Positions 8,043 through 16,179 of a stretch of DNA of 64,000 nucleotides are shown in pieces; position 1 is the stretch's first letter; each line of letters opens with the position of its first letter. Source of the DNA: Alishewanella agri BL06 (lineage in GTDB: Bacteria; Pseudomonadota; Gammaproteobacteria; Enterobacterales; Alteromonadaceae); NCBI RefSeq assembly GCF_000272005.1, contig NZ_AKKU01000026.1:310001-374000 (forward strand). Reading direction: 5' to 3'. A program made the position numbers and the translations under genes. The notes beneath the pieces were generated by a model, which saw nothing but the letters and a program-made list of their open reading frames with translations, had not been told where the DNA came from and did no database searches.

Positions 8043-9509
8043 ATGACATTATTAAGCAATAACACCCTTGCCAGTTTGGCCGGCAAACTGCCACTGCCCG
8101 CCTACCGGCTGGCACCACAGCAACCCGGTATCGGCATAGTGCATCTGGGGCCCGGCGCGTTTTTCCGCGGCCATCAGGCCTATTACACTGATCTGGCACT
8201 GCAGCACGGTGGTGACTGGGCGATCAGTGCGGTTTCGATGCGCTCGCCGGATGTCAGTCAGGCGCTGACCCCGCAGGATGGGCTCTATACGCTGGCAGTA
8301 CTGGATAGCGACACCCGTTATCAGGTGATTGGCAGTGTGCAGGAAGTGCTGATTGCCAGTGAGCGGTATCAGAGTGTACTGGCACGACTCAGCGACGCAG
8401 CGACCCGCTATGTCACCCTGACGATTACTGAAAAAGGCTATTGCCTGAATGCGCAGGGCGAACTGGATTTACAGCATCCGCAAATTCAGCAGGATCTGAG
8501 CGGCGGCCAACCGGCGGTCACTGCTATCGGCTTGCTGGTTGCCGCCCTAGCAGCCCGCTATGCTAAGAATGTGGCGCCTTTTTGCGTACTCAGTTGCGAT
8601 AACCTGACCGATAACGGCCATAAGCTACGCAGGGCGCTGATTGGCTTTGCGGCGCAAAAGGCGCCGGCCCTGGCCAACTGGCTGGAGCAGCAACTGATCA
8701 GCCCCTGTACCATGGTCGACAGTATTACGCCGGCAACCGACGCTGCGCTGCGTGCTCAGGTCGCGGGGGTACTGGGCGTTAACGACAACTGGCCGATTAA
8801 ACGCGAAGCCTTTGTGCAGTGGGTAATTGAAGATATTTTACCGGCAGAGCGGCCAGCGTGGCAGCAAGCCGGGGTGATCTATGCCGCCGATGTCAGCGCC
8901 TTTGAAAAAGCCAAGTTACGGTTATTAAATGCTCCGCACTCGACACTGGCCTATATCGGTTATCTGCTTGGCTATGAAACCGTGTATGACGCCATGCAGG
9001 ATAAAACGCTGCTGAATTTACTGCAGCAAATGGTGCAGCAGGAAATTATGCCATCTTTTACCGCACCGGCTGAGCTGGATATTCAGCAGTATAGCCAGGC
9101 GATTTTTGCCCGCTTTGAAAACCCGGCGATCCGCCATCTGCTGGCGCAAATCGCCTGGGATGGGTCGCAGAAAATGCCGATGCGTATTCTGCCGGTGATC
9201 CGCGATAACCTGGCGGCCGGGCGCAGCATCAGCAAACTGAGCTTTTGTCTGGCAGCTTGGTTCTTATTTATCCGCCGCCGGCTGGCAGAAGGCCAGCCGC
9301 TGGTTGACCCCTTAGCCAGCAGCCTGACTGCGGCAGCGTCCACTTGTCGCGGTGAGGCGCAGCATGATGTCGCCCGCTTTCTGGCGATTGAGGCCGTGTT
9401 CGGCACTGAGCTGCCAAAGCAAGATACCTTTAGCCAGGCCGTGACTGCGGCCTATCAACAACTGACGACCCTGGTATCCGAACAGCCAGTGGCGCGCGGA
9501 GTAGTCTAA
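8043..9509 (+). CDS. Mannitol dehydrogenase family uronate reductase (tagaturonate/fructuronate reductase)
   Basis: 488 residues from the ATG at 8043. The N-terminal Rossmann signature GIVHLGPGAFFRGHQAYYTD and SVSMRSPDV place it with UxuB-type fructuronate reductases and mannitol dehydrogenases; the tagaturonate reductase UxaB has a distinct N-terminus. Later motifs include KGYCLNAQGEL, LSCDNLTDNGH and KLRLLNAPHSTLAYIGYL, with the catalytic lysine region. The locus has altronate dehydratase but no mannonate dehydratase, so the expected reaction is NADH reduction of tagaturonate to altronate by a UxuB-like enzyme. This substrate assignment is inferred. Confidence 0.85.
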   Translation: MTLLSNNTLASLAGKLPLPAYRLAPQQPGIGIVHLGPGAFFRGHQAYYTDLALQHGGDWAISAVSMRSPDVSQALTPQDGLYTLAVLDSDTRYQVIGSVQEVLIASERYQSVLARLSDAATRYVTLTITEKGYCLNAQGELDLQHPQIQQDLSGGQPAVTAIGLLVAALAARYAKNVAPFCVLSCDNLTDNGHKLRRALIGFAAQKAPALANWLEQQLISPCTMVDSITPATDAALRAQVAGVLGVNDNWPIKREAFVQWVIEDILPAERPAWQQAGVIYAADVSAFEKAKLRLLNAPHSTLAYIGYLLGYETVYDAMQDKTLLNLLQQMVQQEIMPSFTAPAELDIQQYSQAIFARFENPAIRHLLAQIAWDGSQKMPMRILPVIRDNLAAGRSISKLSFCLAAWFLFIRRRLAEGQPLVDPLASSLTAAASTCRGEAQHDVARFLAIEAVFGTELPKQDTFSQAVTAAYQQLTTLVSEQPVARGVV

Positions 9510-10153
9510 TGTCGGCGTTATCTCACGTTTTACAAGGCCCAGCCTTATTACCCATTATTCAGGCTGAGGTACCAAGCACTGCAGTAGCTATTGCTCAGGC
9601 GATGCAGCAGGGCGGTATTGGTTCGGTCGAGGTGGTACTGCGCACGCCAAAAGCTTTGGATTGTATCAGTGCTATTCGCAGCGCCTTACCTGAGCTGTTG
9701 GTGGGCGCCGGTACCATTTTATCGGCGGCGGATGCCCAGGCAGCAAAAGACGCCGGTGCGCAGTTTCTGGTGAGCCCGGCCAGTACGCCCAAACTGTTAC
9801 AGGCCATGCTGGATACCGGACTGGCGCTGGCGCCGGGGGTATCGACCCCTTCAGAAATTGCGCTGGCACTGGAAATGGGCATTCGTGAACTGAAATTTTT
9901 TCCGGCCAATTTATCCGGTGGCAGCGCCATGTTAAAGGCACTGAGCAGTATTTTTCAGCAGGTACGGTTCTGTCCGACCGGCGGCATCAGCCAGCAAAAT
10001 CTGGCTGAATATCTGGCGTTGCCAAATGTGTTTGTGGTCGGTGGCTCCTGGATCTCGCCGGCCAGCGCCATTGCCAGCGGCGACTGGGCACAGATCACGG
10101 CATTGTCGCACCAAGCCTGTAGCCTGGCCCGGCAATTAAAACAGGCGGCATAG
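9509..10153 (+). CDS. eda: 2-keto-3-deoxy-6-phosphogluconate (KDPG) aldolase
   Basis: 214 residues. It cleaves KDPG to pyruvate and glyceraldehyde 3-phosphate. Family motifs are visible: VEVVLRTPKALDCI, VGAGTILSAADAQ, SPASTPKLL, PGVSTPSEI, ELKFFPANLSGG (Schiff-base lysine in LKFFPA) and CPTGGIS. The ATG overlaps the previous stop codon by one base (TAATG), so translation is coupled to the reductase gene. Confidence 0.95.
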   Translation: MSALSHVLQGPALLPIIQAEVPSTAVAIAQAMQQGGIGSVEVVLRTPKALDCISAIRSALPELLVGAGTILSAADAQAAKDAGAQFLVSPASTPKLLQAMLDTGLALAPGVSTPSEIALALEMGIRELKFFPANLSGGSAMLKALSSIFQQVRFCPTGGISQQNLAEYLALPNVFVVGGSWISPASAIASGDWAQITALSHQACSLARQLKQAA

Positions 10154-10163
10154 GAGAAAGACC

Positions 10164-11117
10164 ATGAGCAAACGTATTGTCATTATGGGCGAGTGCATGG
10201 TGGAGCTGTTTCAGCTGGTGGAAAATGTCTATCACCAGGCCTTTGCTGGCGATGTGTTTAATACCGCTGTTTATCTGAAACGCTGTGCTGAGCAACCTAT
10301 TGAGGTGCAGTTTTTTACTGCGGTCGGTACCGATCTGATTAGCGACAAGCTGGTGCGGGCGGTGGAGCGCGAAAAAATTGATACTCAGCTGATATTACGC
10401 AGCAAAACTGCGCGCCCCGGCCTGTATATGATTAATACCGATGCCTTTGGTGAGCGCAGCTTTGTGTACTGGCGCGATACGTCGGCAGCGAAACAGGTGC
10501 TGCAACTGGCGAGCAGTCAACAGCGGTTGGCGGAGCTAACGGGAGCAGAGATGTTTTTCTTCTCCGGCATCACGCTGGCCATTTTGAATGACAGCGACCG
10601 CGAAGCGCTGTTTGCGCTGGTGGCAGAGTTAAAAGCCAGCGGCAGCCGGATCATCTTTGACCCTAACTACCGACCGGCGCTGTGGCCAACAGCCGAAGCG
10701 GCAAAAGCAGCATTTTTGCGTGCCTATGCGTTGGCTGATGTGGCCCTGCCGGGGCTGGATGATCATAAGGTGTTATTTGCCGCCACTTGCACCGAAGAGG
10801 TGGTAGCCCAGCTTTCCGCCCTAGGCGTGGAAGAGATCGTGGTGAAAAACGGCAAGGACGGCATCAGTGGTCGTTATCAGGGCCAGGATTTCAGCGCCCT
10901 GGCACATCCGGTAAAAAAAGTGGTGGATACTACAGCGGCCGGCGATTCCTTTAACGGCGGTTATCTGGCGGCCCGGCTGGGCGGTATTGCGCCGGCGCAG
11001 GCGGTAAAGTTTGCGGCGCGGCTGGCGGGCTTTGTGGTGGAGCATACCGGTGCCATTGTTGGCAAAGAACATTTTAATGGCTTTTGGGCTAAGAACCGGC
11101 CATCGCAATTTCGATAA
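10164..11117 (+). CDS. kdgK: 2-keto-3-deoxygluconate kinase (PfkB family)
   Basis: 317 residues. It phosphorylates KDG to KDPG with ATP, linking UxaA to Eda. The PfkB-family signature DTTAAGDSFNGGYLA near residue 255 contains the catalytic aspartate, and the N-terminal GECMVELFQ and FAGDVFNTAVYL blocks match KdgK proteins. AGGAGA precedes the ATG 10 bp after eda. Last gene of the tightly packed uxa group before a 102-bp gap. Confidence 0.92.
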   Translation: MSKRIVIMGECMVELFQLVENVYHQAFAGDVFNTAVYLKRCAEQPIEVQFFTAVGTDLISDKLVRAVEREKIDTQLILRSKTARPGLYMINTDAFGERSFVYWRDTSAAKQVLQLASSQQRLAELTGAEMFFFSGITLAILNDSDREALFALVAELKASGSRIIFDPNYRPALWPTAEAAKAAFLRAYALADVALPGLDDHKVLFAATCTEEVVAQLSALGVEEIVVKNGKDGISGRYQGQDFSALAHPVKKVVDTTAAGDSFNGGYLAARLGGIAPAQAVKFAARLAGFVVEHTGAIVGKEHFNGFWAKNRPSQFR

Positions 11118-11159
11118 CAACAATATTGTGGCGGACAAACCCGCCCGCTAACAATAAGA

Positions 11160-11173
11160 TCTGATCGATCAGA
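11160..11173. promoter_or_regulatory. 14-bp palindrome upstream of gapN
   Basis: TCTGATCGATCAGA is a perfect palindrome with central CG, 47 bp before the gapN start and within the 102-bp gap after kdgK. It differs from the TTGCCA-type operators, so if it is an operator a different regulator reads it. No clear -35/-10 pair was recognised. Confidence 0.35.
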
Positions 11174-11219
11174 CAGTACCCCTACAACCAGGCAAACTTT
11201 AATTGAATGGGAGTAAGGT

Positions 11220-12833
11220 ATGAGTATAACGACATTGTTTCCGCAAGCGGCGGAGATCCCGGCAGAGTTTGCCCAGCAGCGGCTACTGGAGCAACGCGAC
11301 TATCTGTTAAATGGTGAGCTGGTTAGCTGGCCAGGTGAGCTTAGCCCGGTAATCAGCCCGGTACAGCTGCGCCATGGCGATACCCTGACACCGGTATTAC
11401 TGGGTTATACGCCGCTGCTTGATGCCGAGGCGGCACTGCAGGCATTGGATGGCGCCGTTAAGGCCTATGATCTGGGGCGTGGCGCCTGGCCGAGCATGCC
11501 GGTGCTGGAACGGATCAGGCATGTTGAAACTTTTTTAGGCCTGATGCAGCAGCAACGCACCGAGGTGATCCGGTTGCTGATGTGGGAAATTGGTAAGAAT
11601 TATCCGGATGCGGCCAAAGAGTTTGACCGCACCTGCGATTATATCCGCGATACCATCGCCGCCTTGAAGCAGCAGGATCGGGACGCCAGCCATTTTATTA
11701 TCGAACAGGGCGCACTGGGCAAGATCCGCCGGGTCCCGGTTGGGGTGGCGCTGTGTATGGGCCCCTTTAACTATCCGCTTAATGAAACCTTTACTACGCT
11801 GATCCCGGCACTGATTATGGGTAATACCGTGATCTTTAAACCGGCGAAATATGGTGTGCTGCTGATCCAGCCGTTGTTACGCGCCTTTGCGCAAAGCTTT
11901 CCAGCCGGGGTGATTAATATTATTTATGGCCGCGGCCGGGAAACGGTCGGGGTGCTGATGGAAAGCGGCAAGATCGATCTGTTTGCCTTTATCGGCACCA
12001 ACAAGGGCGCCAGCGATTTAAAACGGATGCACCCTAAGCCGCACCGGCTGCGCGCTGTACTGGGGCTGGATGCGAAAAATCCCGGCATTATTCTCGCGGA
12101 TGCCGACTTAAAGCGCACTGTCGCTGAGGTCGTCGCCGGCGCCTTGTCGTTTAACGGCCAGCGCTGTACCGCACTAAAAATTCTGTTTGTTGAACGGCCT
12201 TTGGCGGCGGCCTTTGTCAAAGCGCTAAGCCAGGCGGTAGATCAGTTGCAGCTGGGCATGCCCTGGCAAGCGGGTGTACAGATCACACCGTTGCCAGAAC
12301 CCGGTAAAACGGCTTTTCTTACCGCCTTACTCGAAGATGCAATCGCCAATGGTGCTCAGGTACAAAATGCCCAGGGTGGTGTCTGTGCCGGCTCCTTATT
12401 TAAGCCGGCGGTGCTGTATCCGGTGAACGCCAGCATGCGGCTCTATCAGGAAGAGCAGTTCGGCCCGCTGGTGCCGGTCGTGCCTTTTGACAGCATCGAC
12501 GAGGTGATTGACTATGTGGTGAACTCCAACTTTGGCCAGCAGCTGAGTATCTTTGGGCAGGATCCGCGACAGGTCGGCGAGCTGGTCGATATTTTTGCTA
12601 ATCAGGTTGGCCGGATCAATATTAACGCTCAGTGTCAGCGCGGGCCGGATAGCTTCCCGTTTAACGGCCGCAAAGACTCCGCCGAGGGCACTTTGTCGGT
12701 CGTGGATGCGCTGCGGCAGTTTTCCACGCCAACATTAGTCGCGACCAAGTATCAGGATCCGGATGTCGGCTTTGTAAAACAGATTATCCAGCAGCGCGCC
12801 TCGCACTTTCTGGCGACGGATTTTTTGTTCTAG
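11220..12833 (+). CDS. gapN: NADP-dependent glyceraldehyde-3-phosphate dehydrogenase, non-phosphorylating (aldehyde dehydrogenase family)
   Basis: 537 residues, aldehyde dehydrogenase superfamily. The active-site stretch SFNGQRCTALK contains the nucleophile Cys316. The cofactor region FNYPLNETFTTLIPALIMGNTVIFKPAKYG and the C-terminal INAQCQRGPDSFPFNGRKDS match the GapN branch. GapN oxidises glyceraldehyde 3-phosphate directly to 3-phosphoglycerate with NADP. Located after eda and kdgK, it would use the triose made by KDPG cleavage and return NADPH. Start ATG 11220 follows GGGAGTAAGG. Confidence 0.85.
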   Translation: MSITTLFPQAAEIPAEFAQQRLLEQRDYLLNGELVSWPGELSPVISPVQLRHGDTLTPVLLGYTPLLDAEAALQALDGAVKAYDLGRGAWPSMPVLERIRHVETFLGLMQQQRTEVIRLLMWEIGKNYPDAAKEFDRTCDYIRDTIAALKQQDRDASHFIIEQGALGKIRRVPVGVALCMGPFNYPLNETFTTLIPALIMGNTVIFKPAKYGVLLIQPLLRAFAQSFPAGVINIIYGRGRETVGVLMESGKIDLFAFIGTNKGASDLKRMHPKPHRLRAVLGLDAKNPGIILADADLKRTVAEVVAGALSFNGQRCTALKILFVERPLAAAFVKALSQAVDQLQLGMPWQAGVQITPLPEPGKTAFLTALLEDAIANGAQVQNAQGGVCAGSLFKPAVLYPVNASMRLYQEEQFGPLVPVVPFDSIDEVIDYVVNSNFGQQLSIFGQDPRQVGELVDIFANQVGRININAQCQRGPDSFPFNGRKDSAEGTLSVVDALRQFSTPTLVATKYQDPDVGFVKQIIQQRASHFLATDFLF

Positions 12834-12875
12834 GTGAGCTGCCGCAGTTTTGCTAATTGCCGCCGAACCGATTAA

Positions 12876-12908
12876 GCTGCTGCCAAGCCTGTAACCGTTG
12901 GCAGCAGC
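12876..12908 (+). other. Intergenic stem-loop after gapN
   Basis: Eleven-base arms GCTGCTGCCAA and TTGGCAGCAGC pair perfectly around an 11-nt loop. It lies 43 bp after gapN and 42 bp before the next gene. No T-run follows the stem, so it is either a weak or Rho-assisted terminator or a processing hairpin. Confidence 0.45.
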
Positions 12909-12950
12909 GCGATCTTTGCTGCTTACCAGCCGCTATACTTTGAGGTTGAT

Positions 12951-15710
12951 ATGCAGCCGCAGTTTCTGCACGCCGTACAACAGCTTATTCCTGCTGAGCG
13001 CTATTTCGATGATCCGCTCAGCACGCTGGCCTTTGGCACAGATGCCAGTTTTTATCGGTTAACACCTAAGTTGGTACTCAGGGTTGAAAGCGAACAGGAA
13101 GTGATCGCCTTATTAAAGCTGGCAGGTCAGTATCAGGTGCCGCTAACCTTTCGCGCGGCGGGCACCAGTTTATCCGGGCAGGCGGTGACGGATTCGGTGT
13201 TGTTGGTGCTGGGCGAAAACTGGCAGCAATATCAGATTTTTGAGCTCGGTGAACGGATCCGGCTCGCCCCCGGGGTGATAGGCGCGCAGGCGAATCAATG
13301 GCTGGCGCCCTATGGCCGCAAGATTGGCCCGGATCCGGCATCGATTAACAGCTGCAAAATTGGCGGCATCGTCGCCAATAATGCCAGCGGCATGTGCTGT
13401 GGTACCGCGCAAAACAGCTTTAATACCCTGCACGGTATGCGTTTGGTGCTCGCTGACGGCACAGTGTTGGATACGGAAGATGCAGCAAGTGTCGCGGCCT
13501 TTCGGCAGTCCCATGCGCCACTATTAGCCGAGCTTAGCACCCTGGCCCAGCAAACCTGTGACAATCCCGAACTGCTGGCCAAGATTCGCCATAAATACCG
13601 CTTAAAAAATACCATGGGCTTTTCGCTAAATGCTCTGACGGAGTTTAGCGATCCTATCGATATCTTAAGCCACTTAATGGTGGGATCAGAAGGCTGCCTC
13701 GGCTTTATTAGCAGTGTTACCTATCAGACGGTGCCGGAGCATCCGCATAAAGCCAGCGCACTCTATGTGTTCCCGGATATTGCCAGTTGCTGTCAGGCGG
13801 TAACCTTGCTAAAAGACACGCCGGTGGCGGCTGTTGAGCTGCTGGACCGGCGCAGTTTACGCTCGGTACAACATAAAGCCGGCTTGCCGGCCTGGGTGGC
13901 GACCTTGTCAGAGGGGGCAGCGGCACTGCTAATTGAGAGTCGCGCTGCTACAGTGCCGCAGCTGGAGCGTCAGATAGCGACAATACAGCAGCAACTGGCG
14001 GCCTTTGAACTGGAACAAAAAGTAGAGTTTACCCGCGAGCCGGCAGTCTGTGAGCAATTGTGGGCGATCCGCAAAGGTACTTTTCCGGCGGTCGGCGCGG
14101 TACGCGAAACCGGTACCACGGTGATCATTGAAGATGTCACCTTCCCACTGCCACGCCTGGCAGAAGGGGTATTAGCTTTACAGCGGTTGTTTGATCGTTT
14201 TGGTTATCACGAGGCCATTATTTTCGGGCATGCGCTGGAGGGGAATCTGCATTTTGTGTTTACCCAGAGTTTTAACAGCGCCACCGAGATCCAGCGTTAT
14301 GCTGATTTTATGCGTGAGGTGGCGCAGCTGGTGGCAGTAGAATTTGGTGGCGCGTTAAAGGCTGAGCATGGCACCGGCCGTAATATGGCGCCCTTTGTGG
14401 AACTGGAATGGGGTACTGAGGCTTATCAACTGATGTGGCGGATTAAACAGCTATTGGATCCGCAGCATATTCTTAACCCCGAGGTAGTGCTAAGCCGCGA
14501 TAGTCAGCTGCATCTGAAGCATTTAAAAGCGCTGCCGGCGGCGGATCCTTTGGTTGATAAATGTATTGAATGTGGCTTTTGTGAGCCGGTTTGTCCCTCG
14601 CGTAAGCTAACGTTAACGCCGCGCCAGCGCATAGTGGCACAGCGTGAGATCTCACTACTGCAGCAAAGCGGTGAGGATAGCGCGCGCTTAGCCGCGCTGC
14701 AGCAAGCCTATCAGTATGCCGGCACCGATACCTGTGCCGCCTGTGGCCTGTGTAGCACGGCCTGTCCGGTGGGTATTAATACCGGCGATCTGACAAGGCA
14801 ACTGCGTGGCCGTGCCAATCAGCGTTTTCAGGGGCTGGCGAACTTTGCCGCGAGTAAGTTTAGTGTTATCAGCAGCCTTGGCCGCACCGCGCTTAACATC
14901 GGCCAGCTCGGCGCCCGTATGTTAGGCCCGGCCATGCCACTTTGGCATCAGGCGATGCCAACTGCGGCCCGCGCCTTTCAGTTACCGGATCAGCCGGATC
15001 TGGACTCAGGCTTAATACCGGTATTGTATTTTGGCAGCTGTAGTGGCCGGGTAATGGGGCCGCAGCAGCACAGTCAGGATTTGCGCAGTTTGGCTGAGGT
15101 AAGTGCCAACTTACTACAAAAAGCCGGTTATCAGTTATTTCAGCCGCCAAAGCTGGCCCAGCAATGCTGTGGCATGCCGTTTCAGTCCAAGGGGCAATTT
15201 GCTGCCGCCAAGCAGCTGCAGCAACAATTGCATCAGTGGTTAATGCAGCACAGTGAGCAGGGCCGGATTGCAGTGTTTTGCGATAGCAGCCCCTGCAGCT
15301 TAACTTTACGCGAAGCCTTAGATCCGAGATTGCAGCTGTTTGATAGCATCGACTTTATCTATGACAAGGTTCTGCCGAAGCTAAAGCTGAACAAACAGGC
15401 CGCGCCACTGGCGCTGCATATCAGTTGCAGCGCGCAGCAGTTGGAGCAGGGCCGCAAGCTGACTGAACTGGCCGCCGCCTGTACTGAACAGCTGGTGATC
15501 CCCGAGGGCATCAGCTGCTGTGGTTTTGCCGGTGACAAGGGCTTTTTCTTACCGGAGCTTAATGCGTCAGCATTGTCTGATTTAGCGCGGCAGGTAAGTA
15601 AGTGCTCACGGGGGGTATCCAGCAGCCGCACTTGTGAAATTGGTTTAAGCCGGCACAGTGGCGTCGAGTATCAGCATTTACTGTATTTACTTGATGCACA
15701 AAGTGACTAA
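12951..15710 (+). CDS. FAD- and Fe-S-containing D-lactate dehydrogenase-type oxidoreductase
   Basis: 919 residues. The N-terminal FAD-binding (PCMH) domain spans about 35-215 (FRAAGTSLSGQAVTDSVLL, GPDPASINSCKIGGIVANN), followed by the FAD-oxidase C-terminal domain (GHALEGNLHFVF, LKAEHGTGRNMAPFVE). Two ferredoxin-type clusters come next: Cys538/541/544/548 and Cys595/598/601/605. Two CCG domains are at the end (QQCCGMPF, ISCCGFAGDKG). Size and layout match the Shewanella Dld-II respiratory D-lactate dehydrogenase better than the longer YdiJ. The substrate is a 2-hydroxy acid, most likely D-lactate; its presence in a pectin locus is unexplained. Confidence 0.75.
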   Translation: MQPQFLHAVQQLIPAERYFDDPLSTLAFGTDASFYRLTPKLVLRVESEQEVIALLKLAGQYQVPLTFRAAGTSLSGQAVTDSVLLVLGENWQQYQIFELGERIRLAPGVIGAQANQWLAPYGRKIGPDPASINSCKIGGIVANNASGMCCGTAQNSFNTLHGMRLVLADGTVLDTEDAASVAAFRQSHAPLLAELSTLAQQTCDNPELLAKIRHKYRLKNTMGFSLNALTEFSDPIDILSHLMVGSEGCLGFISSVTYQTVPEHPHKASALYVFPDIASCCQAVTLLKDTPVAAVELLDRRSLRSVQHKAGLPAWVATLSEGAAALLIESRAATVPQLERQIATIQQQLAAFELEQKVEFTREPAVCEQLWAIRKGTFPAVGAVRETGTTVIIEDVTFPLPRLAEGVLALQRLFDRFGYHEAIIFGHALEGNLHFVFTQSFNSATEIQRYADFMREVAQLVAVEFGGALKAEHGTGRNMAPFVELEWGTEAYQLMWRIKQLLDPQHILNPEVVLSRDSQLHLKHLKALPAADPLVDKCIECGFCEPVCPSRKLTLTPRQRIVAQREISLLQQSGEDSARLAALQQAYQYAGTDTCAACGLCSTACPVGINTGDLTRQLRGRANQRFQGLANFAASKFSVISSLGRTALNIGQLGARMLGPAMPLWHQAMPTAARAFQLPDQPDLDSGLIPVLYFGSCSGRVMGPQQHSQDLRSLAEVSANLLQKAGYQLFQPPKLAQQCCGMPFQSKGQFAAAKQLQQQLHQWLMQHSEQGRIAVFCDSSPCSLTLREALDPRLQLFDSIDFIYDKVLPKLKLNKQAAPLALHISCSAQQLEQGRKLTELAAACTEQLVIPEGISCCGFAGDKGFFLPELNASALSDLARQVSKCSRGVSSSRTCEIGLSRHSGVEYQHLLYLLDAQSD

Positions 15711-15733
15711 TTGTTTTTGTTATGGCAAGCTGA

Positions 15734-15751
15734 ATTCAGATTAATCTGAAT
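15734..15751. promoter_or_regulatory. 18-bp palindrome just upstream of the signalling operon
   Basis: ATTCAGATTAATCTGAAT is a perfect inverted repeat ending 12 bp before the ATG at 15764. The overlapping 11-mer GCTGAATTCAG (15729-15739) recurs at 20581-20591 in front of the PepSY gene. It could be an operator or an mRNA stem near the ribosome site. Confidence 0.4.
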
Positions 15752-15763
15752 CAGGTGTCGGGT

Positions 15764-16159
15764 ATGCGGGTATTACATGTTGAAGATGATGAAGATATCA
15801 GAGCCGTAACCGAAATTGCTCTGGTTCAGCTAAGTGGTTTTCAGGTGCTAAGTTGCGAGTCTGGTCAGCAAGCCCTGACGCAAGCAGAGCGTTTTGCGCC
15901 ACAGCTAATATTATTAGATGTGATGATGCCGCAAATGGACGGGTTGCAGACGTTGGCAGCGTTACGACAGTTGCCTGGTCTAGCTGGGGTGCCGGTGATT
16001 TTTATGACGGCCCGTTTACAAGAAGCCGAGCAGCAGCGCTATTTATCTGCCGGCGCTATTGCGGTGATCGAAAAACCCTTTGATCCCTTAACGCTGGGAA
16101 CACAGTTACGCGAGCTTTGTCAGACCAAGCTTGCCGACTCCCGGCTGTCAGATGTTTGA
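15764..16159 (+). CDS. Single-domain response regulator (receiver only)
   Basis: 131 residues from the ATG at 15764, which has AGGTG six bases upstream; a GTG at 15755 lies on the ribosome site and is less likely. The receiver domain is complete: acidic Asp8/Asp9, phosphoacceptor Asp52 (LILLDVMMP), Thr82 and Lys104 (IEKPF). There is no output domain, so it acts as a phosphate relay or protein-interaction partner, CheY or Spo0F style. It is followed by a histidine kinase 20 bp downstream, its likely partner. Confidence 0.88.
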   Translation: MRVLHVEDDEDIRAVTEIALVQLSGFQVLSCESGQQALTQAERFAPQLILLDVMMPQMDGLQTLAALRQLPGLAGVPVIFMTARLQEAEQQRYLSAGAIAVIEKPFDPLTLGTQLRELCQTKLADSRLSDV

Positions 16160-16179
16160 CCATAAGGTTACAGATCCCT

